The notes under the pieces: model-generated
Database searches by the model: none
Told to the model about the DNA's origin: nothing
The model's input: the letters and a program-made list of their open reading frames with translations, nothing else
NCBI RefSeq assembly: GCF_900113015.1
Contig: NZ_FONV01000027.1
Coordinates: 1-64,000 of the forward strand
Reading direction: 5' to 3'
Length of the DNA: 64,000 bases
Source: Actinoplanes philippinensis
GTDB lineage: Bacteria; Actinomycetota; Actinomycetes; Mycobacteriales; Micromonosporaceae
Made by a program: the position numbers and the translations under genes
Shown here: positions 41,905-50,069 of the stretch, one piece after another
Numbering within the stretch: the stretch's first letter is position 1
Layout: each line of letters starts with the position of its first letter

Positions 41905-42426
41905 TCAGCGATGTGCCGCGCCGTTGACGCGGTCGGCGACCTCCCTCGCGGTGAGATGCCGGCCGGGATCGTTGCCGTCCCCGCCGCGGCGCGCCCACGG
42001 CAGCACGCCCCACAGCGCCACGAACCAGACCGCGGCCGCCCCGGTCAGGCTCCACGCCACCGGCCCGGGCAGGGTGAAGTCGGTGATCAGCAGGATGGAC
42101 GCGATCATCGACACCATCAGGCAGGCCAGCCCCGCGGTGGCCATGCGATGGGCGAACCGCACCAGCTCCGGCTTGCGGCCCCGCCGGAACAGCGCCCGGT
42201 GGAACGCGACCGGGGAGATGATCGCGGCGGCGGCGAACGCGGCGCTCAGCAGCGCCACCAGATACACCGCTCGCTGCAGCGGCGTCGTCTCCTCGAACGC
42301 GGCGCTGAACGGCATGATCAGCAGGAACGCGAACAGGATCTGCACCCCCGTCTGTGCCACCCGCAACTCCTGCAGCAGGTCGGTGAAGTTGCGATCCCAT
42401 CGCTGCTTCTCCGTCTCGAGGCCCAT
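41905..42426 (-). CDS. DUF6328 membrane protein
   Basis: A 173-residue protein with the family opening ELRVAQTGVQILFAFLLIMPF and four hydrophobic helices (about 26-44, 52-72, 92-115, 123-142). DUF6328 proteins are widespread in Actinobacteria and have no known function. ATG start with a GGACCGAG-type purine site upstream. Divergent from the DUF3592-like gene and upstream, on the same strand, of the DM13 gene. Confidence 0.8.
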   Translation of the reverse strand: MGLETEKQRWDRNFTDLLQELRVAQTGVQILFAFLLIMPFSAAFEETTPLQRAVYLVALLSAAFAAAAIISPVAFHRALFRRGRKPELVRFAHRMATAGLACLMVSMIASILLITDFTLPGPVAWSLTGAAAVWFVALWGVLPWARRGGDGNDPGRHLTAREVADRVNGAAHR

Positions 42427-42577
42427 CTCGGTCCGTCCTCCACGCCGCTCGTCGGCGCCGCATGCCCCACCGTGCCCGGCTCAAACGGCCTGGTCCGGCC
42501 CGGGACCGAGGACGTTTGGGGCCGCCGTGAGCTGGAAACGTCCCTTCCGGATCGAGGTCCACGAATGGAGGCGGGGG

Positions 42578-43066
42578 ATGGGCGGCACTGCTGAAACGGA
42601 GAGCACCCGCAGGAAGGGCCGCATCGCCTACCGGAAGGTGTGGTGGATGCGGTTCTGGTTGCCGGTGATCGCCATCGGGGCGTGGACGTGGTTCGGGCAC
42701 ACCGCGGTATCGGCCTACCACCTCGCGAAGGAGGGCGTGGTGGTCCCCGCCACGGTCACCGACGTGGAGAGGTGGGGCCGCACGCACACCAACAAGGTGC
42801 AGTTCACCACGGCCGACGGCCGGCGGATCGAGACGTCGGTCGCGCCGCAGACCTGCGATCTGAAGGAGCCGGGAGCCCAGATGCAGATCCGCTACGTGGC
42901 CTCTGACCCGTACAACGCCCAGGACACCTGCGACCAGCCCCGCCACGACATGTCGGTCGGCGGCGCGCTGACCGGTCTGGTGGTGACAGCCCTCAGCGTG
43001 CAGGCGTGGCGGCTGTGGCTCCGGCACCGAAGGACCGGGCAACTGCCGCCGGAGTATCCGATGTGA
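42578..43066 (+). CDS. DUF3592-like membrane protein
   Basis: A 162-residue protein with an N-terminal helix (WWMRFWLPVIAIGAWTWFG), an exposed beta-rich loop containing VVPATVTDVERWG and VQFTTADGRRIETSVA (the layout of DUF3592), and a second helix (LTGLVVTALSVQAWRLWL). The two Cys in TCDLKEP and DTCDQP may pair. The start is set by GGAGGCGGGGG before ATG. The function is unknown. Confidence 0.65.
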   Translation: MGGTAETESTRRKGRIAYRKVWWMRFWLPVIAIGAWTWFGHTAVSAYHLAKEGVVVPATVTDVERWGRTHTNKVQFTTADGRRIETSVAPQTCDLKEPGAQMQIRYVASDPYNAQDTCDQPRHDMSVGGALTGLVVTALSVQAWRLWLRHRRTGQLPPEYPM

Positions 43067-43119
43067 TCAGCGGCTTTCCGTCCCGGTCCCGGGAGTCCCT
43101 CCGGCGGCCGTTTCCCGTG

Positions 43120-43665
43120 TCAGCCGGCCGGGGTCTCCGCCGTCGCCACGATCGTGGCCCGGCCGAGGACGTGGCCGGTCATCGTGAAGTCGAGCAGCGC
43201 CGGCGTGCCGTCGGCCGGCACGTCGAGCCGCTCGACGTCGAGCGCGTGCACGGTGATGAAGTACCGGTGCGGCCCGTGCCCGGCGGGCGGGGCGGCGCCG
43301 ATGTAACGCGCCAGGCGGGCGTCGTTCGGCAACTGCACCGCCCCCGGCGGCAGGCCCGGCCCGGTGTCGTCACCGGCCCCGGCGGGCAGCGTGGTCACGG
43401 TGGCGGGGATGCCGGCGACGGCCCAGTGCCAGAAGCCGGACATCGTCGGCGCGTCTGCGTCGAAGACGGTCACCGCGAAGCTCCTGGTCCCCTCCGGCGT
43501 GCCGGACCAGGTCAGATCGGGGGACCGGTCCTCGCCGCCGGGGATGCCGAAGGCGCCGGACATCTGCGGCAGTGGCAGCGGCCGGCCGTCGCCGGCCGCG
43601 GCGCTGGTGACAGTGAATTCCGGGACCTGCGGAAGACGGGCGTACGGGTTGTCGATGGCAGTCAA
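43120..43665 (-). CDS. YbhB/YbcL-family PEBP protein
   Basis: A 181-residue phosphatidylethanolamine-binding-protein homologue. Diagnostic segments are PEGTRSFAVTVFDADAPTMSGFWHWAVAGIPA (DPDAP-type motif), AAPPAGHGPHRYFITVHALDVERL and a C-terminal GRATIVATAETPAG. These small cytosolic proteins bind anionic ligands and in bacteria may modulate kinases or proteases. TTG 43665 is the likely start (AGGAG upstream, the conserved DNPYARLPQVPEF follows). Divergent from the XRE regulator. Confidence 0.85.
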   Translation of the reverse strand: MTAIDNPYARLPQVPEFTVTSAAAGDGRPLPLPQMSGAFGIPGGEDRSPDLTWSGTPEGTRSFAVTVFDADAPTMSGFWHWAVAGIPATVTTLPAGAGDDTGPGLPPGAVQLPNDARLARYIGAAPPAGHGPHRYFITVHALDVERLDVPADGTPALLDFTMTGHVLGRATIVATAETPAG

Positions 43666-43812
43666 GACGACAGCGCTCCTCGAAGTGGTGAACTGCGGAC
43701 ACCACCGAGCCTGCGTCCCGCGGCGGCCGGCAGGGAGATCCCCGGCATCCTGGTGTCCGCAGTGCCACCCTCGGCCGTCGACGCCCGCCCGTACCGGGGG
43801 CAGACTGGACCG

Positions 43813-44658
43813 ATGCCAGCGCCCCGAGCCACCAACCGGCCCGAGCTGTCGGCGTTCCTGCGGGCCATGCGCTCGCGGCGGCGGCCGGCTGACGTGGGCC
43901 TGCCGGAGACGGACCGCCGCCGGACACCGGGGCTGCGCCGCCAGGAGGTCGCCCAGCTCGCGGCCGTCAGCATCGACTGGTACATCCGGCTCGAACAGGG
44001 CCGGGTCGGTGTGCCCGGGGCCGCCGTGCTGGACGCCGTGGGCCAGGCCCTCAGGCTGTCCGAGGCCGAGCGTCACCACCTGCACCTGATCGCCCGCGGC
44101 GAGGCCCCGCCGCCCCGGCACCAGCCAGCCCCCGCGAGCGAGTCCCTCCAGGTGATGCTGCACAGCATGCCGGCGACGCCCGCCTGGATCCTGGACTTCC
44201 GCTTCGACGTGCTCGCTCACAACGCGGCCGCCGCCGCGCTGTTCGGCCCGGGGTTCACGCCCGGGGTGAACACGGCGGAGCAGCTGTTCCTCGACCCCGG
44301 CAGCCGTGATATTCAGCTCGACTGGACCAGGATCGCCCGGGAGTACGTGGGCAACCTGCGCGCCAACCTGGCCCGGCACCCCGGTGACCCACGCCTGACC
44401 GCCCTGGTCGGCGACCTGCGCCGGGGCAGCAGCGACTTCGCCGCCTGGTGGGACGATCACACCGTCCAGGAGCGTACGAACGGGACCAAACGGATCCTGC
44501 ATCCGACCGCCGGGATCCTGACGCTGCGCTACGACGTGCTGGCCGTCCAGGACGGCTCCGGCCAGCGCCTGTCGGTCGTCACCCCGGCCGACACGCACGC
44601 CGAGACCGCTCTGCGCACGCTGATCTTCCCGCCGGCCGGGCTGCGCGCGGTGAACTGA
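43813..44658 (+). CDS. helix-turn-helix regulator with MmyB-like ligand domain
   Basis: A 281-residue regulator: HTH_31 (LRAMRSRRRPADVGLP, then GLRRQEVAQLAAVSIDWYIRLEQGR) and a MmyB-like LBD (PAWILDFRFDVLAHNAAAAALFG to LTLRYDVLAVQDGSGQRLSVVTPA) related to PAS-like fatty-acid-binding sensors. In this family, targets are usually the divergent gene, here the PEBP protein. CAGACT 6 nt before ATG may be a leaderless -10. Confidence 0.85.
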   Translation: MPAPRATNRPELSAFLRAMRSRRRPADVGLPETDRRRTPGLRRQEVAQLAAVSIDWYIRLEQGRVGVPGAAVLDAVGQALRLSEAERHHLHLIARGEAPPPRHQPAPASESLQVMLHSMPATPAWILDFRFDVLAHNAAAAALFGPGFTPGVNTAEQLFLDPGSRDIQLDWTRIAREYVGNLRANLARHPGDPRLTALVGDLRRGSSDFAAWWDDHTVQERTNGTKRILHPTAGILTLRYDVLAVQDGSGQRLSVVTPADTHAETALRTLIFPPAGLRAVN

Positions 44659-44756
44659 GGCGAGTTCTTACCGAACGATGACGTAGCCGGCGAAACTTCA
44701 TCTCTCCCCGCCCGAGGGCGCGTATCCGCCGCCGTCGGACACACGAGGAGAGACAC

Positions 44757-46493
44757 ATGAAACGCACGAAGTACCGGATCGCCACGGCCGTGGCGGTGCT
44801 GGCCGCGACCGGGGCTCTGACCGTCACGTTCGTCTCCGGGGGTGGCAAGGGCACCGCCGACGCGGCGACCAGCCTGGATCAGTACGTGCCGATCCAGGCC
44901 GTACGCCCGAACGTGGCCGCGCCGAAGCCCGGCCGGGCCGCGTCGACCGGCCGGTTCACGGTGGACTGCGGCACCAACGGCAACGGCAAGTTCAGCCCGG
45001 ACAACCCGGTCGCCCAGCCCGGCATCAAGAACGGCGCCGAGCACGTCCACGACTTCGTCGGCAACAAGGCCATCACCGCGTTCTCCTCCAACGCCGAACT
45101 CGACGCCTCGGGCACGACCTGCCGCAACGGTGACAAGTCGTCGTACTTCTGGCCCGTCGTGCGTATCGACAAGACCGTGCGTAACGGCGACGCGATCCGC
45201 CAGGCGCTGACCAGGACGCAGCCGACCGTCGCCTGCCCCACGGTCGGTGACCGGCTCCCGGCCGTGCCCACCCGGGCCCGCGCCGCCGTCGACCGGCGCC
45301 TGGCCGAGCTAGACGCGCTGACCGCCGCCGCCGACCGGCGGATGACCGCCAGCCGCGGCCGCATCGACCCCACCCTCAACAAGCAGGTCCTCGACGATCT
45401 GCGCACCCGCCGCGCCGAGGTGATCCGTGGCATCGGCGACACCCTCGCCTCCGCCGGCGCCCGCCCGGCCGGGCTGGTCTCCCTGGTCGACTGCGATGTC
45501 AGCTACGACGGCCTGCACGCCGCCATGCGCGGCGCCGACCACGCCGGCAGCGTCAAAGCCGCCCGCGACGCCACGCCGCAGGTCCAGTGCCCCACGGTCC
45601 GAGACAGGCTGCCCGGCGTACCCGACCGCGCTCTCGCCGAGGTGAACCGCAACCTCGACGAACTCGACCGCCAGATCACCGAGGCGAACGAGCGGTTGCT
45701 GAGCACCCGCGGTCAGGGCGGCCCGGCGTTCGTCGACAACGCTGTCCTCGGCCCTCTGAAGGCCAAGCGCACCGCCGTGCTGGACCGGATCACCATCGCC
45801 ATCTCCCGGCAGGCCGCCCGCCCGCAAGGCCTCGACCGGCTCGCCGCGTGCACGCTGAACCAGCCGATCCCGGCCCCGGGCAGCGGCGCGGCGCCCGCCC
45901 CGACCGGCTCACCGGCCGCGCTGCCGGACCCGCAGGGCCCCAACCTCGAACTGCCCGGCAACACCGGCGGCATCGTCCGCCCGGCACAGGTCCTCATCGA
46001 GTACCGCGGCAACGCCACCGCCAAGGTCGTACCCATGCCGAAGTTCCTGCGGGCTCTGACCGGCGACGCCAAACCCACCAGCCGCGGCCCGGCGAACGCC
46101 CGCGCCGTCTGGAGCTGCTCCGGCTTCGCCGACCGGCTCTCCGACAAGTACCCGATCTGTCCCGCCGGCAGCCGGGTGCAGCGCGTGCACGACTTCCCCG
46201 GCTGCTGGGACGGCAGGAACATCGACAGCGACAACCACCGCAAGCACGTCGCCTTCGCCGACAAGGCCACCGGCGCCTGCCCGCAGGGCTTCACCGCCAT
46301 CCCGCAACTACGGATCACCGTGTCCTACGACATCCCCCGCGACGTCCAGCTCAAGGGCCAGTACGCCCTCGACTCCTTCCCCGAGGAGAACCACAACCCG
46401 TTCTCCGACCACAACGACTTCGTCAACGTCAACTCGGACCGGACCATGCAACGCATCGCCACCTGTATCAACAAGGGCAAGTCCTGCTCCTGA
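44757..46493 (+). CDS. secreted DUF1996 protein with a duplicated internal insert
   Basis: A 578-residue exported protein: signal peptide to about residue 36, then the first half of DUF1996 (GAEHVHDFVGN, DASGTTCRNGDKSSYFWPV). Two tandem inserts follow, each starting CPTV-DRLP-VP-RA and continuing as a helical coiled-coil-like block (about 159-270 and 276-370). After a Pro/Ala linker the second half of DUF1996 resumes (HDFPGCWDGRNIDSDNHRKHVAFADKATGACPQGFTAIPQLRITVSYDI, here cited by its ends, then SDHNDFVN). DUF1996 occurs in fungal and actinomycete secreted proteins of unknown function. GAGGAGAGAC before ATG. Confidence 0.85.
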   Translation: MKRTKYRIATAVAVLAATGALTVTFVSGGGKGTADAATSLDQYVPIQAVRPNVAAPKPGRAASTGRFTVDCGTNGNGKFSPDNPVAQPGIKNGAEHVHDFVGNKAITAFSSNAELDASGTTCRNGDKSSYFWPVVRIDKTVRNGDAIRQALTRTQPTVACPTVGDRLPAVPTRARAAVDRRLAELDALTAAADRRMTASRGRIDPTLNKQVLDDLRTRRAEVIRGIGDTLASAGARPAGLVSLVDCDVSYDGLHAAMRGADHAGSVKAARDATPQVQCPTVRDRLPGVPDRALAEVNRNLDELDRQITEANERLLSTRGQGGPAFVDNAVLGPLKAKRTAVLDRITIAISRQAARPQGLDRLAACTLNQPIPAPGSGAAPAPTGSPAALPDPQGPNLELPGNTGGIVRPAQVLIEYRGNATAKVVPMPKFLRALTGDAKPTSRGPANARAVWSCSGFADRLSDKYPICPAGSRVQRVHDFPGCWDGRNIDSDNHRKHVAFADKATGACPQGFTAIPQLRITVSYDIPRDVQLKGQYALDSFPEENHNPFSDHNDFVNVNSDRTMQRIATCINKGKSCS

Positions 46494-46501
46494 GACACCC
46501 C

Positions 46502-46549
46502 GGTTCCGGCCCACGTGGCTCCTGCCCCGGAGCCGCGCGGGCCGGAACC
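46502..46549. terminator. bidirectional terminator
   Basis: Outer arms GGTTCCGGCCC and GGGCCGGAACC and inner arms GGCTCC/GGAGCC form a long interrupted hairpin between the convergent DUF1996 and USP genes. Confidence 0.7.
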
Positions 46550-46555
46550 GTCGCT

Positions 46556-47470
46556 TCAGACCAGGAAGACAGGGCATGCCGCGCGTTGGATCACGGCGCG
46601 GCTCACCGAACCGAGCATGGTGACGGGGTGCCCTCCGAATGCACGCCTGCCGACGACCAGCGCGGCCGCCCGCTGGGAGAAGTCGGTGAGAGCCGCGACC
46701 GGATCGGCGTCCTCGGTGCGATGACGCACGACGACCCCGTCGACGGTCTCCGTGCGGTCCACCGGAGCCGGGCCGTGATGCGCGCTGACCAGGACCAGTT
46801 CGCAGCCACGGAGCTGGGCCTCCAGCAGCGCGAAACGGGCGGCCGGGGTCAGCACTCCCCGTTGTTCGACACCGGCGACCACCGGCCGCTGACCGAAGCC
46901 GGACTCCGGAGGGTGATCCGGGATGCGGACCACCAGGATGACACCCTCGTGGCTCCCGGCCAGCCGATCGGCGACACTCAACCCGAGGGCAGCGCTCGTG
47001 GCGCTGCGGCGGCTGCCGACCACCAGCAGGTCCGTCGCCCGGGCCTCGGCCAGCAACAATGACGCCGCCGAACCGACGACGAGCCGGCAGTTGACCGCCA
47101 CCGACGACGAACCCGCATGCACCCTGTCGGTCAGCCCTCGCAGCAGCCGGGCGCCCGCATCACGGGACGAGCTCAGAGTTCTGCCCTGTTGGGCGTGCAG
47201 GATGCGCAGGTCCCAGCCACGCAGTTCGGCCTCGATGGCGGCGTGGTCGACCACCGTGCAGCCGGCCGGTGTCTCGTCGGCGCCGACCAGCACGACTCCG
47301 GTCGGCGCGACCGCCGGCCTCATCCGGGGGACGGGAGCGGGTACTCCAGCCGGATGACCGGCGGCACCCAGGTATCGGTTCAGGACATCGGCGTACCGGC
47401 TGGGGCGGCTCACATCGACCAGGTGAGAGCGAACGTCCCGCTCCGCTCGGCGATCGTCGAGATCGTTCAT
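46556..47470 (-). CDS. tandem universal stress protein
   Basis: A 304-residue protein with two USP domains. The first (about residues 55-185) ends VVGSRRSATSAALGLSVADRLA, the second (about 195-304) VVGRRAFGGHPVTMLGSVSRAVIQRAACPVFLV; the G-2x-G-9x-G(S/T) ATP-binding motif is recognisable in the second and degenerate in the first. Such proteins respond to hypoxia, stasis or stress. GGAAGAGG precedes ATG. A DosR-like box lies 72 bp upstream, and the DoxX gene is nearby on the same strand. Confidence 0.85.
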   Translation of the reverse strand: MNDLDDRRAERDVRSHLVDVSRPSRYADVLNRYLGAAGHPAGVPAPVPRMRPAVAPTGVVLVGADETPAGCTVVDHAAIEAELRGWDLRILHAQQGRTLSSSRDAGARLLRGLTDRVHAGSSSVAVNCRLVVGSAASLLLAEARATDLLVVGSRRSATSAALGLSVADRLAGSHEGVILVVRIPDHPPESGFGQRPVVAGVEQRGVLTPAARFALLEAQLRGCELVLVSAHHGPAPVDRTETVDGVVVRHRTEDADPVAALTDFSQRAAALVVGRRAFGGHPVTMLGSVSRAVIQRAACPVFLV

Positions 47471-47541
47471 GGCCTCTTCCTTCCCGACCGTCGTGAAGTC
47501 CTTCTGATGCCAGGACACCGCCGGTGCCGCTCCGATCACCA

Positions 47542-47555
47542 GGGTCACTGGTCCC
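47542..47555 (-). promoter_or_regulatory. possible DosR/DevR-like box upstream of USP gene
   Basis: GGGACCAGTGACCC (minus-strand reading) is a near-palindrome with GGGAC...GACCC arms similar to the mycobacterial dormancy box GGGACTWWAGTCCC. It lies 72 bp upstream of the USP start, the usual distance for DosR activation. Confidence 0.4.
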
Positions 47556-47613
47556 GTTCCGTAAGCCCGGGTGAGCCAGGTGGGATCTGCCTCCGTCGGT
47601 CTTGGCGGCAGAA

Positions 47614-47641
47614 CCGGACGGTCGCGGCCGCGACCGTCCGG
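47614..47641 (-). terminator. palindromic terminator after DoxX gene
   Basis: A perfect 28-bp palindrome (arm CCGGACGGTCGCGG) lies 24 nt beyond the DoxX stop on the minus strand, separating it from the USP transcription unit. Confidence 0.7.
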
Positions 47642-47665
47642 GAGTGCGGCGTCCGCCGCCATTGT

Positions 47666-48250
47666 TCAGATCAGCCACGGGTTGCGCTGGACCAGCGGCA
47701 GGTGCGCCCACCAGCGGCCCAGGCCCCAGGTGTGGCCGGCGTACGTGAGCGCCGTGACGACGGCGCCGACAGCGTAGACGAGGTGGTAGTCCATGAACGG
47801 GTTGGTCGAGTGGGTGGCCTCGCCGGCGTCGTTGGTCTGCGCGGGCGGGAACTCGGCGAACCACATCAGAACCATCATCACGGTGGCGGCCACGGCGGCG
47901 ATGCGCATGCCGATGCCGAGAACGAGGGCCACGCCGATGCCGAGCAGCCCGAGCATGAACAGCCAGTCGGCCCAGGCCTGTCCGGCGATGTCGTTGAAGA
48001 AGCCGGCGAAGGGTCCGGCGTCGACGCCGGAGAGGAAGCCTTTGGTGGGGGAGCCGCCGTTGATCCAGGCACGCTCGCCGGGAGTGGCGTAGTTCCAGCC
48101 GAAGGTCTTGTCGAGGAATGCCCAGAGGAACACGAATCCGAGCGAGATCCGCAGGACGGCCAGTGAGCGGCCGGCTGTCGTGGTGAGTGCGTTACCGGGT
48201 GCGGGTGCCGGGTCGAGCTGGGTGGCCGCGTCGCGGCCGGTGGCGGTCAT
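47666..48250 (-). CDS. DoxX-family membrane protein
   Basis: A 194-residue protein with four helices and the family motif LRISLGFVFLWAFLDKTFG near residue 33, then GWADWLFMLGLLGIGVALVLGIGMRIAAVAATVMMVLMWF-type helices. DoxX proteins are subunits or homologues of thiosulfate:quinone oxidoreductase and occur with stress genes. AAGGAGG precedes ATG. The GGG-N8-CCC box 88 bp upstream resembles that near the USP gene, suggesting joint control. Confidence 0.85.
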   Translation of the reverse strand: MTATGRDAATQLDPAPAPGNALTTTAGRSLAVLRISLGFVFLWAFLDKTFGWNYATPGERAWINGGSPTKGFLSGVDAGPFAGFFNDIAGQAWADWLFMLGLLGIGVALVLGIGMRIAAVAATVMMVLMWFAEFPPAQTNDAGEATHSTNPFMDYHLVYAVGAVVTALTYAGHTWGLGRWWAHLPLVQRNPWLI

Positions 48251-48337
48251 GGCGTCCTCCTTGACTGATGAACTTCCATGGACGACTATTCGCCGTGGCC
48301 CGGTGTGGTCACCTGTGCCGCAGGTCCTGAGCGGACC

Positions 48338-48351
48338 GGGCCGAAAGGCCC
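48338..48351 (-). promoter_or_regulatory. possible DosR/DevR-like box upstream of DoxX gene
   Basis: GGGCCGAAAGGCCC has the same GGG-N8-CCC frame as the box before the USP gene and lies 88 bp upstream of the DoxX start. It also sits in an imperfect hairpin, so it is a weak call. Apart from this, the 250-bp gap 48251-48503 shows nothing recognisable. Confidence 0.3.
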
Positions 48352-48503
48352 GTCCACCTGCGGTCACCGAGCCGTGCCCTCGTCGTGCGCCGCCGGAGGC
48401 TCGCGGCACCCATCGCCGGGCGGCGCTCGCCGGGCCGGCTCCCGTCTTGACGACGGTGGGTCTGGTGGCGCGTCGGCCATCCTGTGGTGTTCACCGTAGG
48501 CCG

Positions 48504-48892
48504 GTGATCGCGGCGAGCGGATTCGTTCTGGTCGTCCTCACGGTGGTGGCGATGGCGTTCGAGCGGTCGCCGGTGACGGCGGCGGACTTCACCGCGAACC
48601 GGCCGGGTTTGTGGACGCAGAGCATGCTGTTCCTGGCCGCCGGTGCCATCAGCCTGTGGTATCTGGGTAGCCTGCGCGCCCACCTGATGCGCGCCGAGGG
48701 CGGTTCCGGCCGGTTGTCGAACGTTGCCTTCGGAGCGGGTGTCGCCTGGGCGGTGCTGAACATGGTGGCGCAGGCATTTCAGATCGGTGTGGCCGGCGAC
48801 GCCGCCGGCGAGGCGCTGGTGGCCGTTCTTCCTCATCTGGCTGGTTCCGGCAACCGTGGTCATGGTGAGGCGTGGCGCCGCCTCACCATGAC
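48504..48892 (+). pseudogene. membrane protein gene with internal deletion and frameshift
   Basis: The frame from GTG 48504 encodes two clear helices (SGFVLVVLTVVAMAF, SMLFLAAGAISLWYLGSL) and a third (FGAGVAWAVLNMVAQAFQIGVA). After EAL near 48818 it loses membrane character. A +1 shift gives WPFFLIWLVPATVVMVRRG, a typical last helix and tail, ending at a TGA inside a terminator hairpin. Related proteins that I remember are about 200 residues with extra helices in between, so roughly 60-80 residues also seem missing. It is most likely a decaying gene. Confidence 0.6.
48861..48890. terminator. terminator hairpin
   Basis: CATGGTGAGGCG and CGCCTCACCATG form a 12-bp stem with a 6-nt loop. It covers the shifted-frame stop of the plus-strand pseudogene and lies 14 nt beyond the stop of the minus-strand 29-residue peptide gene, so it can end both. 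Confidence 0.7.
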
Positions 48893-48903
48893 GGCCGGGT
48901 CGG

Positions 48904-48993
48904 TCAGCGACGGACCAGACGGACGATCAGCAGCACCAGGCCGGTCAGGGCGGCGACCCCCAGCAGGGTGGAGCCGACGACGAACGGACCCAT
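48904..48993 (-). CDS. 29-residue single-helix membrane peptide
   Basis: ATG at 48993 follows an excellent ribosome site (GGAAGGAGAGAG). The peptide MGPFVVGSTLLGVAALTGLV plus LLIVRLVRR is one transmembrane helix with a basic end, expected to sit N-out/C-in. Its start is 34 nt after the stop of the lipoprotein gene on the same strand, so it is the last gene of the ABC-transporter unit. The size recalls KdpF-type accessory peptides, but the sequence is not KdpF and no kdp genes are present. It probably stabilises or modulates the ABC permease. Confidence 0.65.
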   Translation of the reverse strand: MGPFVVGSTLLGVAALTGLVLLIVRLVRR

Positions 48994-49026
48994 GTCTCTC
49001 TCCTTCCGCGAATCGGTGGTACCCGG

Positions 49027-50067
49027 TCAGTCGGCGCTGAGCAACTGGCCCGGCAGGGTGAAGGTCTCGGCCTTGCCGGTCTCCGGCGACACCACCGCGG
49101 CGGTGCCGCCGGAGGTCAGCAGCCAGCCCTTGGTGACCTGGTGCAGGCCGGTCGCCCCGTCGATGCCGGTGAGGTCGACGGTTCCGGCCACCTTGCCGTC
49201 GCTGCGGCGCAGGGTCGACACCCGTACGCCCGCCGGTGAGGACACCACCACGGTGAGGGCGTCCTTGGTCGCCGCGATCCGGTCGACCCGGCCGGCGGCG
49301 GTGGTGACCACGTCGGCGCCGTCGACGGTGGTGAGCCGGACCCCTTCGCCGGCGCCCTCGCCGGTCGCCGTGCCGCCGGCCACCGCCACCCGGTCGCCGT
49401 CGCAGGTCAGCGCCTGCACCTGCAGCTGCGCGATCGTGGTGGTGGTCGGGGCCCGGCCGGCGCCCACCGGCACCACCGTCACCTTGCTGCCGGCGCCGTC
49501 GGCCGTCGCCGTGCACAGGTCGTCGGTCCCGCCGGCGGCCAGGCCGGGGTCGGTGGGCAGGGCCACGGCCCGGTCGGACTTCCAGGTCGCCGGGTCGTAC
49601 ATGAGCGCCTCGGCCTTGCCCGCGGTGGAGGCGGCGGCGGTGCTCAGCGCGGCGACGACCGCGCCGACCGGCACCAGCGCCCGCTCGGCCTCCACGGTGC
49701 CGACCCGCTCCAGCGAGTGGCCGCCGGTGTCGATCCGGTAGAGGGCGCTGGGCCTGCCGTCCTTCTTCGGGATGTTGATGATCCATTCGCCGGTGGTGAG
49801 CCGGACGATCTGCGGGCTGCGCACCTCGTCGTCGTCGGACTGGGTGGGCACCACGGCGAGCGGCTTGCCGACGCGGGCCACCGGGTCGACACCGACGACG
49901 GTGGTGAGGTCGTCGACCCGGGACAGCACGAACACCTCGACCCCGGACCAGTCCTTGCTGAGTTCCACCCCGGCCGCTCCGTCACAGCCCGCGAGCAGCA
50001 GGGCGGCGCAGGCGACGGCAGCGGCAGTGCCGCGGCGCAGGACGAACGTACGACGGCTCTTCGTCAT
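49027..50067 (-). CDS. secreted lipoprotein, beta-propeller-like
   Basis: A 346-residue lipoprotein: basic N-terminus, hydrophobic run and lipobox LLAGC (Cys about residue 25). The mature part is a series of short beta-strands with repeating elements (EVFVLSRVDDLTTVVGVD, SALYRIDTGGHSLERVG, GVRVSTLRRSDGKVAGTVD), suggesting a beta-propeller. No catalytic motif. ATG 50067 is chosen since AAGGA lies 9 nt upstream, although ATG 50076, 9 nt further upstream, is also possible. Its start is next to the permease stop, so it may be an extracellular receptor or partner of the ABC transporter. Confidence 0.75.
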   Translation of the reverse strand: MTKSRRTFVLRRGTAAAVACAALLLAGCDGAAGVELSKDWSGVEVFVLSRVDDLTTVVGVDPVARVGKPLAVVPTQSDDDEVRSPQIVRLTTGEWIINIPKKDGRPSALYRIDTGGHSLERVGTVEAERALVPVGAVVAALSTAAASTAGKAEALMYDPATWKSDRAVALPTDPGLAAGGTDDLCTATADGAGSKVTVVPVGAGRAPTTTTIAQLQVQALTCDGDRVAVAGGTATGEGAGEGVRLTTVDGADVVTTAAGRVDRIAATKDALTVVVSSPAGVRVSTLRRSDGKVAGTVDLTGIDGATGLHQVTKGWLLTSGGTAAVVSPETGKAETFTLPGQLLSAD

Positions 50068-50069
50068 GA

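Noticed and set aside
48904-48993. 29-aa peptide as KdpF
   Set aside because: No kdpA/B/C or kdpD/E gene is near and the peptide lacks the usual KdpF pattern; context is an ABC operon.
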